A stretch of 64,000 nt of DNA from Panorpa germanica (lineage: Eukaryota > Arthropoda > Insecta > Mecoptera > Panorpidae). The position numbers and the translations under genes are program-made. The notes below the pieces were generated by a model. That model was not told where the DNA came from and ran no database searches. It saw only the letters and a list, made by a program, of their open reading frames with translations. Each line of letters opens with the position of its first letter. Positions within the stretch are counted from its first letter, which is position 1. The stretch spans positions 12,381,740-12,445,739 of the forward strand of contig OY783215.1 in assembly GCA_963678705.1 (NCBI GenBank), given 5' to 3'. Below, piece after piece: positions 11,206 through 23,550 of this stretch.

Positions 11206-13095
11206 TTGACTTTATTAATGTTTACTCAAAAGCCAGAAAATCGTAGATATTTAAAATGTAATGAAGCAGTTCTTTATTTTAAAGCCTAACGAACATAACT
11301 GCATCAAAACATTTCAATAAATCCAGAAAAAAAACTTAGAAAAAAAAGTCCATGAATTTAAAAAAGGTCGCATAAAAGCCAGACACGCCTAGTTTTTTAA
11401 AATGTAATGAAGCAGTTCTTTATTTTAAAACCTAACGAACATAACTGCATCAAAACATTTTAATAATTCCATAAAAAAAAATTAGAAAAAAAAGTCCATG
11501 AATTTTAAAAAGGTAGCACAAAAGCCAGACACGCCTAGTTTTTTAAAATGTAATGAAGCAGTTCTTTATTTTAAAGCCTAACGAACATAACTGCATCAAA
11601 ACATTTCAATAATTCCATAAAAAAAAATTAGAAAAAAAAGTCCATGAATTTTAAAAAGGTCGCATAAAAGCCAGACACGCCTAGTTTTTTAAAATGTAAT
11701 GAAGCAGTTCTTTATTTTAAAGCCTAACGAACATAACTGCATCAAAACATTTCAATAAATCCAGAAAAAAAAATTAGAAAAAAAGGTCCATGAATTTAAA
11801 AAAGGTCGCATAAAAGTCAGAATCGCGAGAATATTTAAAATGTAATGAAGCAGTTATTTACTCTAAAACCTAGCGAACATAACTGCATCAAAAAATTTCA
11901 ATAAATCCAAAAAAAATTTTTAGAAAAAAAAGTCCATGAATTCAAAAAAAGGTCGCATAAAAGCCAGAATCGCGTGAATATTTAAAATGTAATGAAGCAG
12001 TTATTTACTCTAAAACCTAGCGAACATAAGTGCATCAAAAAATTTCAAGAAATCCAAAAAAAAAATTTAGAAAAAAAAGTCCATGAATTTAAAAAAGGTC
12101 GCATAAAAGCCAGAAACGCGAGGACATTTAAAATGTAATGAAGCAGTTATTTACTTTAAAAGCTAGCGAACATAACTGCATCAAAAAATTTCAAGAAATC
12201 GAAAAAAAATTTTTAGAAAAAAAAGTCCATGAATTTAAAAAAGGTCGCATAAAAGTCAGAATCGCGTGAATATTTAAAATGTAATGATGCAGTTATTTAC
12301 TTGAAAGCCTAGCGAACATAGCTGCATCAAAAAATGTCAAGAAATCCAAAAAAAAATTTTAGAAAAAAGTCCATGAATTTAAAAAAGGTCGCATAAAAGC
12401 CAGAATCGCTTGAATATTTAAAATGTAATGATGCAGTTATTTACTTTAAATTCTAGCGAACATAACTGCATCAAAAAATTTCAAGAAATACAAAAAAAAA
12501 TTTTAGAAAGAAAAGTCCATGAATTTAAAAAAGGTCACATAAAAGTCAGATTCGCGTGAATATTTAAAATCTAATGAAGCAGTTATTTACTTTAAAGCCT
12601 AGCGAACATAACTGCATCAAAAAAATTCAAGAAATTAAAAAAAAATTTTTTGAAAAAAAAAGTCCATGAATTTAAAAAAGGTCGCATAAAAGCCAGAATC
12701 GCTTGAATATTTAAAATGTAATGATGCAGTTATTTACTTTAAAGCCTAGCGAACATAGCTGCATCAAATAATTTCAAAAAATCCAAAAAAAATTTTTAGA
12801 AAAAAAAGTCCATGAATTTAAAAAATCGCATAAAAGTCAGATTCGCGTGAATATTTAAAATCTAATGAAGCAGTTATTTACTTTAAAGCCTAGCGAACAT
12901 AACTGCATCAAAAAATTTCAAGAAATCCAAAAAAAAATTATTGAAAAAAAAGTCCATGAATTTAAAAAAGGTCGAATAAAAGCCAGAATCGTTTGAATAT
13001 TTAAAATGTAATGATGCAGTTATTTACTTGAAAGCCTAGCGAACATAGCTGCATCAAATAATTTCAAGAAATCCAAAAAAAAAATTTCATAAAAG
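11206..13095 (-). repeat. Right arm of foldback array: inverted ~146-bp tandem repeat
   Basis: This is the same unit as in 9400-10600, in opposite orientation. The landmark GGTCGCATAAAAG (or variants) lies near 11366, 11512, 11658, 11804, 11951, 12097, 12243, 12387, 12533, 12680, 12825 and 12970, about twelve units with a ~146-bp period. The arm is longer than the left one, and some units differ by small indels (12825 has lost part of the landmark). With the left arm it forms an inverted repeat able to fold over more than 1 kb. Confidence 0.93.
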
Positions 13096-13247
13096 CCAGA
13101 CCCTTGTATTAATTTAAAATGTAAAGAAGCAGTTCTTTACTTTAGACCATAACGAACATAACTGCATCAAAGAATTTCAATGAAATAAATAATTTAAAAC
13201 TGCCATGAATTGAGAAATATTGCAAAAAAGACATAAAGACATATTTC

Positions 13248-13966
13248 TAAACGTAATTATTTAGCAATATTTTGAACCTTAAATGTGCCATCTATTAAAC
13301 AGTAGATATAATACATGAAGTAAATCATGTGTTCCATAGATGGCACTACAAGTTTGAAAATTACATCGCCTGATCAGCATGCAACTACAATACGTCCATA
13401 AAATATTGTTAAATAAATACGTATTCATTATAAAGAAATTTAATAAAGACAATTAAAAAAAATAACAATTTTAAGTAGATATTGTAAATTTTATTAAACA
13501 GCTTATATATTTAACGCGCAGCGGATAAAACTCAATTAAAAAATTACACACACTCGAAATATTAATTATTTAAAAAAACAAACAAACATATAAGTCACAA
13601 TCGTTGTCTTTTAAAGGAGCGAAGAGCTAGTTTCACATTTAAAATCTCTATTAATTATTGACAGATATTATTAATTATATTTCTAAACGTAATTATTTAG
13701 CAAAATTTTGAACCATAAATGTGCCATCTATTAAACAGTAGATATAATACATGAAGTAAATCCTGCGTTTCAGTACAATTTTGGAAATTACATCGCCTGA
13801 TCAGCATGCAACTACAACACGTCTATAAAATATTGTTAAATAAATACGTATTCATTATAAAGAAATTTAATAAAGACAATTAAAAAAATAACAATTTTAA
13901 GTAGATATTTAATTGTATTACATTTTTGTTATAAATACATTTTTTAAATAAAATATGAAAATATAT
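13248..13966. repeat. Pair of ~240-bp direct repeats flanking the foldback array
   Basis: 13248-13496 and 13682-13916 share CTAAACGTAATTATTTAGCA, GTGCCATCTATTAAACAGTA, CCTGATCAGCATGCAACTAC and AATACGTATTCATTATAAAG in the same order, about 430 bp apart. The second copy continues to about 13966 with the segment also found at 8190-8336. Within the first copy GTGCCATCTAT pairs with ATAGATGGCAC about 50 bp away, a potential small hairpin. Confidence 0.75.
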
Positions 13967-15352
13967 AACATTTTTAAAAATTTATGTTGAATAATTTTGG
14001 TTTATCTAGACATAACGATCTCGTATTTTTAATAACATTTTTTTACAATTGTGTTTTTGATATGATGACCTATTGTTACACTGTTAAATCTTTTTACATA
14101 AAGAGAATTATGTTGGACCACATTATATAATTTATTAATTCATATTTTACAACATTAATTGACATTTAAAAAGATTACACTTTCACTAAACACAGTTATA
14201 TAGTATTTATGTAAAAAGATACGTATAATTGTATCTACGTGAATGTTACGTTTGTATAAAGCAATCAAGTCAAACGATTTACAAAATAGATTTTCTCCAA
14301 ATAAATATATGTTTATGAAAGTGTATAATTAAAATAAATATTACTATACCAACATTTATACTAAATATCAATCATCAACTAAATATATTCATCTTGTTAT
14401 TATTATGTTATGGATAAATATGTATATCTTATAAGCACTGGCTAACTGTTTAAATTCCTATACATAGATTTTATTTATCAAAGCTCTTTCTTTAAGTGCA
14501 CCATCCCTAATTCGCTGGTAATTTTGAACCACCATTAGATTTAGATTTAAATATAAATATGTTAAGGTAAACAATTTTTATTACATTACATATGACGTAA
14601 ATAATAATCAATATATTTTTACAAATAATAAAATATATATTTAAATTTAAAATCCGCAATTCAAAACAATATCAAAAATATAAATCATAACGGATTCCGT
14701 CTGCATGCTATTAGCGAATAAAACTAATCAACAAACTTAAGGTTTATATAATACTATAAATTAACCCTGTTTAAAAGTAAAAATAAGTAAGTTCGCATTT
14801 CTTTAATTATATCCTTTTACTACACCTGCAGACTTCTTCGTTGATACTGTTCAAATTGATAAATTATTAGAATAAATAGAAAGATATACTTAAAGAATAT
14901 AGTTTAGTAACTAAAAGAAATGCGAACAAACTTATTAAGTATATAAACTACACAATTTATAACTATTATAATATAAACTATTTATGTATAAGTATATTCT
15001 GAAATTTCTTTATTGTATTTGTAGTTGCATTTTATAAGATCACAGCCGCTGATGATAAATATAATATTCTGTAACTACAAAGTATTCTGAATATTTTCTC
15101 TTCCAGTTCGGTTTTCGTAGAATTTAACAAGTTTTTATCTCTTTCAATAACTGATGTTAACACCTTATAAAACATATATTTCTGTGTACTAACATATTAG
15201 AAGTATGCGCCTGTAAATTATAAAATGCAACTTAAATTACTCTTTTAAAATCACACTACATTTATTATATGATACTTTGATATATTATGACATCTAGTTT
15301 AAGTAGTTAATATATTTATTTCTTGGAATAGTTATGTTTTTATTTAGTCAGT
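13967..15352. other. Intergenic AT-rich sequence and decarboxylase 3' UTR
   Basis: No coding signal on either strand. On the minus strand, AATAAA at 15339-15344 and 15315-15320 lies just beyond the decarboxylase stop codon and could direct polyadenylation. The first is only about 9 bases from the stop, so the second or a later signal is the more likely one used. Confidence 0.45.
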
Positions 15353-18300
15353 CTACAGATCATTTCCTTTTGCTTCTATCTCATTAGCAATGTGGTCCAT
15401 ATTTGCATACGTAGGAGGTGGATGACACGTGGTAACCAAGCGGAAGAAGTTACATAAATTTTTATGTACGAGTGGTGTATAACCAACCATTAAAGTACCA
15501 GCCTTTATCATTCGTTCCTTTATCATTGGCGCTACTTTATGAATCTCGTCCCACCACTCGGGCGTTTCCGGTTGATCTCGTAGCCGAGGAGGAATGTACC
15601 AGAAACATATATTGCTACACTGAAATTCGTCTAGGACTAAACGGAAGCCGGGGCGTGTGGATATCCTCTTTTTGAAATATGCTGCACAGTCCATTGCATT
15701 TTCAACAAGGTCTCTTAGGCCCTCGTCGCCGCGGGCTCTCCACATGACCCAAAGTTTGAAAGCGTCAACCTGTAGACAAAATCATTGATTTAACAGTTCG
15801 AAATTATTAATGGGCTTGTGTCCTCAATTTTTAGTGGTCGATTTTTCAATTGTTGATTGAAATTGATGTTAATAAATGTGTATTGGCGTGTCTATTATAT
15901 TAAATATCTAAATGTTGACGGAGATATAGCAATTAAAAGTTTGAATTGTAGTTTTAGCGCTAGAAATGGTCGGCCATATTTGTATGACGTGAAATGCATT
16001 TTAACGTCAGTTATTTGTTGAGTAGGTCAGTGCTGTGGTAATGTTTTGTAGTTGTTGGTAGTCGAAATAATCAAGTCAAGTCAAAGAATAATAAGTATTT
16101 ATTTTATTTAACCCTGTTACGGCAGACATAATATTGAAATGCCTTGAAATAGCTGTAAATAATATTTAATATTTTGATATATAAATACATATAGCAGGGA
16201 TTTACGCTCAGTCGTATAAAAGAGATAGCAACTAGCGGTTGTGATGTCACATGCAATTGGAATGTTGTACAACGTTGAATCCCTTTAATAATTAAAGAGA
16301 CAAAATGAACTTTTTAATTGTTAATATCTCTTGAAATATAAGGAGTTATTAAAAAATAATTGAATATTTGAGGTTCTAGTAACCAACTCTTACAATATAT
16401 AGGACAATTTTATAGAAATTAAGACATAGGACACATTTAATTCACCTTTCTGCCGCATTGAACACTCTTGTCGCCAGTGTCGTAGGAAACGTCATAAAAC
16501 TTATCTTGTTGGAAGAGGTAATTAGCGGAAGCGGAGTTGCAGTGATGAAGAAAGCCCTGCAAAACACAGTGACACACATTGTCTCATTATTTCATCGACA
16601 TGCAATTTGTTAATTAATTGGTGTAATTAGAAATGTGTGAACATTAAAGTTGACTTACTTTCTGCCTGACCAGAAACATTGCGCATTGCAGAGGCGCTCC
16701 CATCATTTTGTGGGGATTCCAAGACATAGAATCAACTCTGAGACACAAAAAGAACGAAATTGAAATATATTTCTGAAACAGTATTTACAGAGAAATTAAA
16801 TTTTACTTACCTATTAATTCCACTTAATAATTTTGAGTGCTGATATGAAAATATTAAACTTCCTCCCCAGCAAGCCTAAAAAATTCATATGAAAAATTAG
16901 TCATTTCATCAATTCAAGAAATTAATTAAAGAGAAATTCAATTTTTTGATTAATTTTTAAGAAAGTTATACTCTTGTTTCATCCAACAGACTGTGACAAT
17001 CTAATTTTTTCTACAATTAGAAAAATCAACAATAATCACTTTTAAGAAAGTTGTTGCTTCCAAGAAACTGATTCTTATTGTATTTTTAGCCAATATAATA
17101 CCAAAGAACTATCTCTTAAATTTATTTTTGAATAAACATTCTTACATCAACATGTAGCCAGACTCCATGCTCTCTGCAAACATCAGCCAACTCTTCCAGA
17201 GGATCAAATGCACCCAACACTGTGGTTCCAGCCGTAGCGTTGACAAAAAACGGGACTTTTCCTGCTTCTCTAGCTTCTTCTATTGCCTTTGATAGTTCTG
17301 AAGGAATCATCCGACCACGTGAGTCGGTTTTAATAGAAATCATATTTTCTGTACCGATTCCTAACCAGTGAGCCCCCTTTAGAGTACTATAGTGAGACTG
17401 CAATAAGATTTTTTTTCATTTAGTATATTAATTAAACAATAATCAACTTATTAAAGAATATAATAAATATATAAAATATTAGCAAATATTTAAACCATAT
17501 ATATTTATCAAAGACACAATACCTTGTAGTTCATAATTTAAAAAGGAGATGTCTATGATGTTATGAAAATAGTTACTTTCAGTATTGTAAAATTTAGTTC
17601 ATTTTGAGATATAATTAATAATTAGTTAATGTTATGTTTTAAAAATCATGTGTAACTTTTGTTTATGTTTTAAAATAAACGTTTATTTTAATAAAATAAC
17701 ATAACAAATAATATTAAAGTATACTTCCTCAATTTAAAGTGCAGCTGGTACCAAATTTATAACAAGGCGATAAAATTAGATTTATATTTACATAATAGCT
17801 GATTAACTTCTTTAAAAAAAATTGTTTAGAGAAAGGAACTTAGTACGTAGTGGTTTTTTTACAATAATATTTATATTTCCTTTACTGGTGGTACCAGTTA
17901 CAAACAAAAGATATTAGAATTTATATTACACTTTATGAATTTATGTGTATACAAGTAACCCTCCCACAATACGGTCTCCTACAACACGCTTTAATTCTAC
18001 AAATTGAAGAAACCATAACTAAAGACAAAATTACCAATGCTACAGTTTACATTCAATCCATGTTTATAATAAACCTCAGTTATCTGAGAATTGTGCAAAT
18101 GGTTCTAAGTTTTATACTTACGTCTTCAGAGGTAAACGCCACTAAAGGTGGAAGTCCGCACAGTCCTTTCGTTTTACAAGAAGGCACCGACTTGTATCGT
18201 GCAAGAACCATGGCATACATGTTGGACATGGATCCTCCGGGACAAAAAATTCCGTCACCGTCCTCAAAGCCAAATAGCGACAACGCATGGTCCAGCACGA

Positions 18301-21300
18301 CTTGCTCAGCTATCGTAAACGCAGGCGCTACTTCATAAGTGTATCTAAAATTATCAAGAATATCATTACTGAAGTGAAACTTCTTAAATTTTATGTTATT
18401 TAAATAATGAGCTTTGTCCTCATTTTTTAGTGGTCGATTTTTCAATTGTTGATTGGAATTGATGTTAATAAATGTGTATTGGCGTGTCTATTTTATTAAA
18501 TATGTAAATGTTGACGGAGATACAGCAATTAAAAATTAGAATTGTAGTTTTAGCGCTAGAGATGGTCGGCCATATTTGTATGACGTGAAATGCATTTTAA
18601 CGTCAGTTATTTGTTGAGTAAGTCAGTGCTTTGGTAAAGTTTTGTAGCTGTTGGTAGTCGAAATAGTCAAGTCAAGTCAAAGAATAATAAGTTTTTATTT
18701 TATTTAATCCCGTTACGACAGACATAATATTGGAATTTTATTGTTCCTTGAAATAGCTGTAAATAATATTTGATATTTTGATATATAAATACATATAGCA
18801 GAGATTTATGAGCTGTAAGGTTGATAACCTTACACAAGGATTGTGATGTCACATGCAATTGGAATGTTGTACAACGTTGAATCCCTTTAATAATTAAAAA
18901 GACAAAATTACTTTTTTAATTGTTAATATCTCTTAATATATAAGGAGCTATTAAAAAATAATTGAACATTTGAGGTTCTAGTAACCAACTTTATCAATAT
19001 ATAGTACATTTTTATAGAAATTAAGACATAGGACACAAGCCCATTGAAACTCACTGGTTTGTGTTGAGGGCATCGGTTATCCAGGATCCAGCGAGTCCAT
19101 ACGGGTCAACTCCTGCGTACAGTTGGTTATGGAAGTGCGGGTGGGAAGACTTAACACTGTATCGAACCACTGCTCGACATAACGTTTCTAGCGTTTCGTT
19201 AGTGGCTGGGCGGCTCTCAGAAAGCGAAAGATTCAAAATTTGCTGACAAGAAAAAACAATCATGAACATATTTTACATAAAATAATAGTACGTTTTTATC
19301 ATTTCTAGTCAAGTCTACCCAGACCTTAATTAGATCTATTACAAAATAGACGTACTAGCGTATAGTAACCTTGTGAATCTAAGTGATTTCATAAAACTTG
19401 CATGAAAGCGGCCTGATTTTATAAGATACAATGATTCCGGCTTCCAACACGAACAGAGAGCGTTGCCCATAAATCAAAATAAATGCATTAATGCATTGGC
19501 ACGGCATTGAAGCACTGCACAGTGCACAGTGTCTTTGCCTTTACAGTTCAAAGGACTGTACATGCAACTATTATATAGGGTCTTTTAAAAAGAGCGGTCA
19601 TTTTAAATGAATAGCAAAACGCAATATTTCACTGACATTTACCAGATATTGTATTTCATTACTACCCAGTAAACATTTTGGAGTAAATTCTGCTTAATTT
19701 CTATTACGTATCATGAGTTTTTTGTCTGGAACGCCTTCGTTTTCTATTCAGTCGTTCATAGGAAAGGCCCGTTTTATGAGTTACAGAGATCGCAACGACG
19801 GTTCACTGCTGAATTAAAAGCGGAGTCGGTTTATGATTTATGACCGGAGTTATAAACTTGACACTAGCAGGGGTATAAAACTTAATGGAATTCTACTTTT
19901 TAAAGTCTGCAAAATATAAATATATAAATGAAGAAATAAATAGATGTAATCTTTAGTACGGATCGTGATTTTTTTAATGAATATTATTCATCTTCAACAA
20001 TACTCGTTATATTAGTTTTTTACATTGTTTTGGTGATTCAAAAATCCACGATCGGCAGGTCTGCGTTAGGTTTAAAACCTCTGTCTTACCATCGCTAGAT
20101 TCTATCTTCGTTTATATACATTATATTCGAGGATTGAGGGAGATAGCGTCTGTCTATTACCATTAAAGAAATATTTGTTGAAAAAGGATAGCATATACTT
20201 TAAGCATACTGTACTGAACAAAATACTATACAAGTATACAAGTGTAACGGTGAAAAATATATTTTACTTGTCTAACCGCATCTCGTTTCTCTCTCACTTT
20301 GAAATAAATGAGATGAAAGTGAACTTAAAAAAAATATATCCATGTGGGAAAGAAACAGAAATACTTAATGAATGATGTTGGAAAAAGAAAGAATATTATT
20401 ATGAAAAACTAACACAAAATCTGTGACAGGTAGAGAACTTGTAAAGCGTTAGAATAGAATTGTACGAGTGACTCGAACTTCACCAAATAGGGCACTTCAC
20501 CAAATTGTTTACTGGGTAACCTCTGAGTTTGTACTTTAGATTAAAATAAAAATATCACCACTTTTCACGGGAATATTACGTTTTTCTATTGATTTAAAAT
20601 TATTGCTCTGGTTGAAACATCCATAAAATGACCGCTCTTGTTGAAAGACCCTATATTTACAAATATTCATTAATAGAGTTCAATAAATTCTTTTTCTTTA
20701 ATGTCAATGTATTTGATTGAAGTAATTTGAAACAATTTGGTTAATTTAAAACAATAAAAAATTTAATTGAGGTTGACTTTATAATGAAAGCTCAACGTAT
20801 TCTTTATGAACACTATCCAGACCGCTGCAGATGTGAGTTTTAATGCTCGACTGGGCACTGTATTGTAATATTTTAGCCCTTTCATCAAATCGCAATAACT
20901 ATTTATATCCCTTTTACCGATAATTATTAATTACAATTTGCCAAATTCTTAATGAGGTTATGTTCACCATGGACTTTATTTTATAAAAGTTAAACTATAT
21001 GATATTTTTTAAATTAGATAGTGAGGTTATGACCCGTAAAAATCTTTCTAAAAGTTAAGTTTTTAATTCTTAAAATCTTTAATGGGGTTACGACCGCTAC
21101 AAAATGAGTTGACTTTTAATTTGATAAACTACTTAATTAAATTTAAAATATCTAATCTATTCTGGATATTATACAAACGTCAAAATAAATTGTTTAAAAG
21201 TCTTCTAATGTGTTTTGAATTTGTAACCAATTGTCTTTATTTACGCGTTAGTGAACAAGCATTACTAATCAATATTTGACGCAAGATTTAAGTATGTGAT

Positions 21301-23550
21301 AAATTAGAAATAATAGATTATTTATCGCAAATTATTTCTTATCGATGATTAGATGTTTTCCGTTCATACTGAAAAATAGAAGCAAATGCCAGCTGTTGTG
21401 CAAGATGCGATAACAAAAACATTCTATTCTTGTTTCTTAGTACATCCGAGTAAGTCAGGCCCGGATTAATCAACAGACAAGTTGTCTAGGGTCCGGAATT
21501 TTGGAGTGGCCTGTATTCAAATGGGACTACTATATCAAAAATTGAACTAAATCGAAAGTTCAATTAAACAAAGGATGTCCACATTTCTTCTTTGATACCA
21601 AGGTCAATATTGACGAGCATAATTATAAATATTGCGTTAATAAATTTTCAAATATATTGTGTTAGCAAATACATGCAAAAGAATTTAACTTGAAGAGAAT
21701 ACAAATGAAATAATTAAAAATATTTCCAAAACAAAAAAACAATTGTTTTGAACGTGATAATAATAACAATTACTAAATTATTATTGTAACATAATTAAAA
21801 CAGAATTTCATAATTATTTTTAATTAAATAATGATGGCTGTAAATAACGACGATGCAGAGAAAGCGAATAAATAAATGGTCTATTTTATGCAACTAGAAA
21901 ATCAGAGGCTGGCGGTAATTTAAATTTGATTCTTTCGTCGCCGTAAAATATAGATATCTTCTGTTAGCATCGCGCCCAAGATGGTTAATGCGACGACGCT
22001 TAATAACGGTTCCGTGAATTCAAAATGATTTAAGCCTCCATCTTGAAAAAATGGCGACTAAAAGCGGATTTCTTACGATATCTCTTTACTAATTGGTACA
22101 AAAATACTTATGATCAATCTTATGTAGGACTCAAATTTCCTACACTTTTGTATACATCATTTTTTGATATCTGATTGAGTTACAGCGCTGTAAAGTAGAG
22201 CACTTCACTGAAAATTATTAGCGGATAAGAAAACACACTATGCTGTTTCAATATCTTCCATTTTCTGTATGAAATCGATTTAAAACTATTTCTTTATTTC
22301 AAAACTCTTGTCTAATATTTATTTACTGTTTTATTTTAAGTGATTACGTAATTTATAAGATTGCATAATACATAAATAATTTTTAAATAGGTGTTACATT
22401 CCTATATAGTATAAATGAATCTCCACAACAAAATTATGATTACTTCAGGTACATTTTACATAAAAAATGTAATAAATTTACATTAAAAAAATTACGAAAA
22501 ACTTTTTTTTTATTAATGTAAATATTTTTACATGAAATTGTTCATGCATGAAAAATTTTAGAAACTATTTCGGTAAAATTTCGGTCTGCCACAGGCCCCG
22601 ATTAAACTCGGTTCAATTATGACTAGATACTATGGATTTTGCGTGAAAGCTAAAAAAGAGGTAATTTCAGATAGGCTGGAAGGATATTGCGAGAGCGAAA
22701 AAAAAGTTACGTTACTGTAACATAAAATAGATCTACATAATTAAATGTAACACACATTAAATTTGCATTAATTTCGTTATATATTTTGTTATAATAATTA
22801 GGCTGATTAGTATATCTTTTAATTACACATATTAATCAATCTCCCCATCTGTTGCGATATGTGAAGATAGACAGATGATATAAAATTTCCATTTGTTTTA
22901 TTATTAGGTTATGTAACAATAGCGATACGTTCATAAATTCTAAATTCTCGAATAACTTAATGTTTTGCATGATATATTAGAGCTGGCAATGGCATTGCAT
23001 CCTACGTAAACGTACTTATAGCTGTCAACTTTCATTCAAACTTATGAATAGAGAACTCACATTCTCATACATATATGGAATTGTTCAAGTTCATTAAATT
23101 TTAACAATTTTTAACTAAACTTATTAGCGCGTTACTTATTATATTTCTCAATTGGAATATTTAAGATTAAACAAATCATTTATTCCGCAATATACTGGAA
23201 TTACATTTATAAACATTTATTTAAACGATAAATGAATAATAAATAAACTGTAAATATTGACTGGATTGTACATATACTTGCATTACATATTTGGATAATT
23301 TAAACTCAGGGCAATCACCCGGTATGAATTATGAATATACAATCAACAGTCATACACTTGTCCATAGCTCACAAAATACCGGTTCGTTATACAAATAAAT
23401 CTTAAAAAACATTTTTTAATGATTACATACCTCTAACTCTTTTGGATATTCAAATTCAACAACTTTTGTATCTACATTAGTATCAATAACACCTTCTTCT
23501 TTTAATAAAGGTAAAATTTTTGATAAAAACTCAGCACCTTCTGATGTCAT
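15353..23550 (-). CDS. Csad: PLP-dependent cysteine sulfinate / aspartate 1-decarboxylase (black/CSAD-like), complete
   Basis: Group II amino-acid decarboxylase. Members make hypotaurine from cysteine sulfinate or beta-alanine from aspartate; in insects the latter (black) feeds cuticle tanning. Coding exons, 5' to 3' on the minus strand: 23550-23431, 19242-19055, 18344-18122, 17397-17146, 16875-16811, 16737-16659, 16556-16446, 15769-15353. All join in phase with GT-AG introns and give 484 aa, normal for CSAD. The first exon was not in any long open frame; it begins MTSEGAEF and continues to EFEYPKELE. Visible motifs: [48 protein letters not shown], the PLP-contacting HVDACWGG spanning an exon junction at about residue 261, and [12 protein letters not shown] with the Schiff-base lysine at about residue 293. 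The choice between aspartate and cysteine sulfinate as substrate cannot be settled by eye. Two introns are filled by MITEs and intron 1 (4.2 kb) carries nested transposons. Confidence 0.93.
15811..16435 (+). mobile_element. MITE copy A (GGGCTTGTGTCCT family) in a decarboxylase intron
   Basis: Starts GGGCTTGTGTCCTCA at 15812 and ends with ATAGGACACA, a shortened form of the inverted terminus. The interior shares with the other copies AGTGGTCGATTTTTCAATTG, GGTCGGCCATATTTGTATGA, TTTAATAATTAAAGAGACAA and TTAATATCTCTT. It lies entirely inside the intron 15770-16445 and stops about 10 bases from the splice donor. No transposase frame. Confidence 0.85.
18408..19045 (+). mobile_element. MITE copy B (same family) in another decarboxylase intron
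   Basis: Same interior and orientation as copy A. The left end is degraded (GAGCTTTGTCCTCA); the right end is intact, ending AGGACACAAGCCCATT at 19045. It fills most of the intron 18345-19054 and ends 9-12 bases from that intron's splice donor. Confidence 0.85.
19578..20651. mobile_element. TA-flanked DNA transposon (outer of a nested pair)
   Basis: The terminal inverted repeats begin GGGTCTTT and continue through AAGAGCGGTCATTTTA on both ends (about 30 bp, few mismatches). TA dinucleotides flank both sides (19576-19577 and 20652-20653), as with Tc1/mariner-like insertions. It is interrupted by a second element at 19665-20516. No transposase is recognisable. An isolated AAGAGCGGTCATT at 48946 may be a relic of the same family. 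Confidence 0.75.
19665..20516. mobile_element. TA-flanked DNA transposon (inner, CCCAGTAAACA family)
   Basis: The left end CCCAGTAAACATTTTGGA and the right end, reverse-complemented, CCCAGTAAACAATTTGGT form ~18-bp inverted repeats. TA flanks both ends (19663-19664 and 20517-20518). It sits wholly inside the 19578-20651 element, so it inserted later. A shorter relative is at 41886-42139. The short frames inside have no recognisable product. Confidence 0.78.
20940..21180 (+). repeat. Diverged relic of the foldback repeat unit
   Basis: Repeated phrases such as AATGAGGTTATGTTCACC, ATGGACTTTATTTTATAAAA and GATAAACTACTTAATTAAAT followed by AAAATATCTA keep the order of landmarks in the 146-bp unit at 9400-13095, at much lower identity. 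It lies in the first intron of the decarboxylase. Confidence 0.4.

Noticed and set aside
9400-13095. CRISPR-like array
   Set aside because: The repeats have no unique spacers, are 146 bp long and inverted about a centre; this is a eukaryotic foldback satellite.
17943-18338. 131-codon plus-strand frame
   Set aside because: It is a shadow of decarboxylase exon 18122-18344, which has the conserved protein on the other strand.
20175-20375. 66-codon frame in decarboxylase intron 1
   Set aside because: It lies inside the inner transposon and resembles no transposase.
21457-22610. Transposon bounded by GGCCCGGATTAA and GGCCCCGATTAA
   Set aside because: The two sequences are in the same orientation and no inverted terminus or target duplication could be found.
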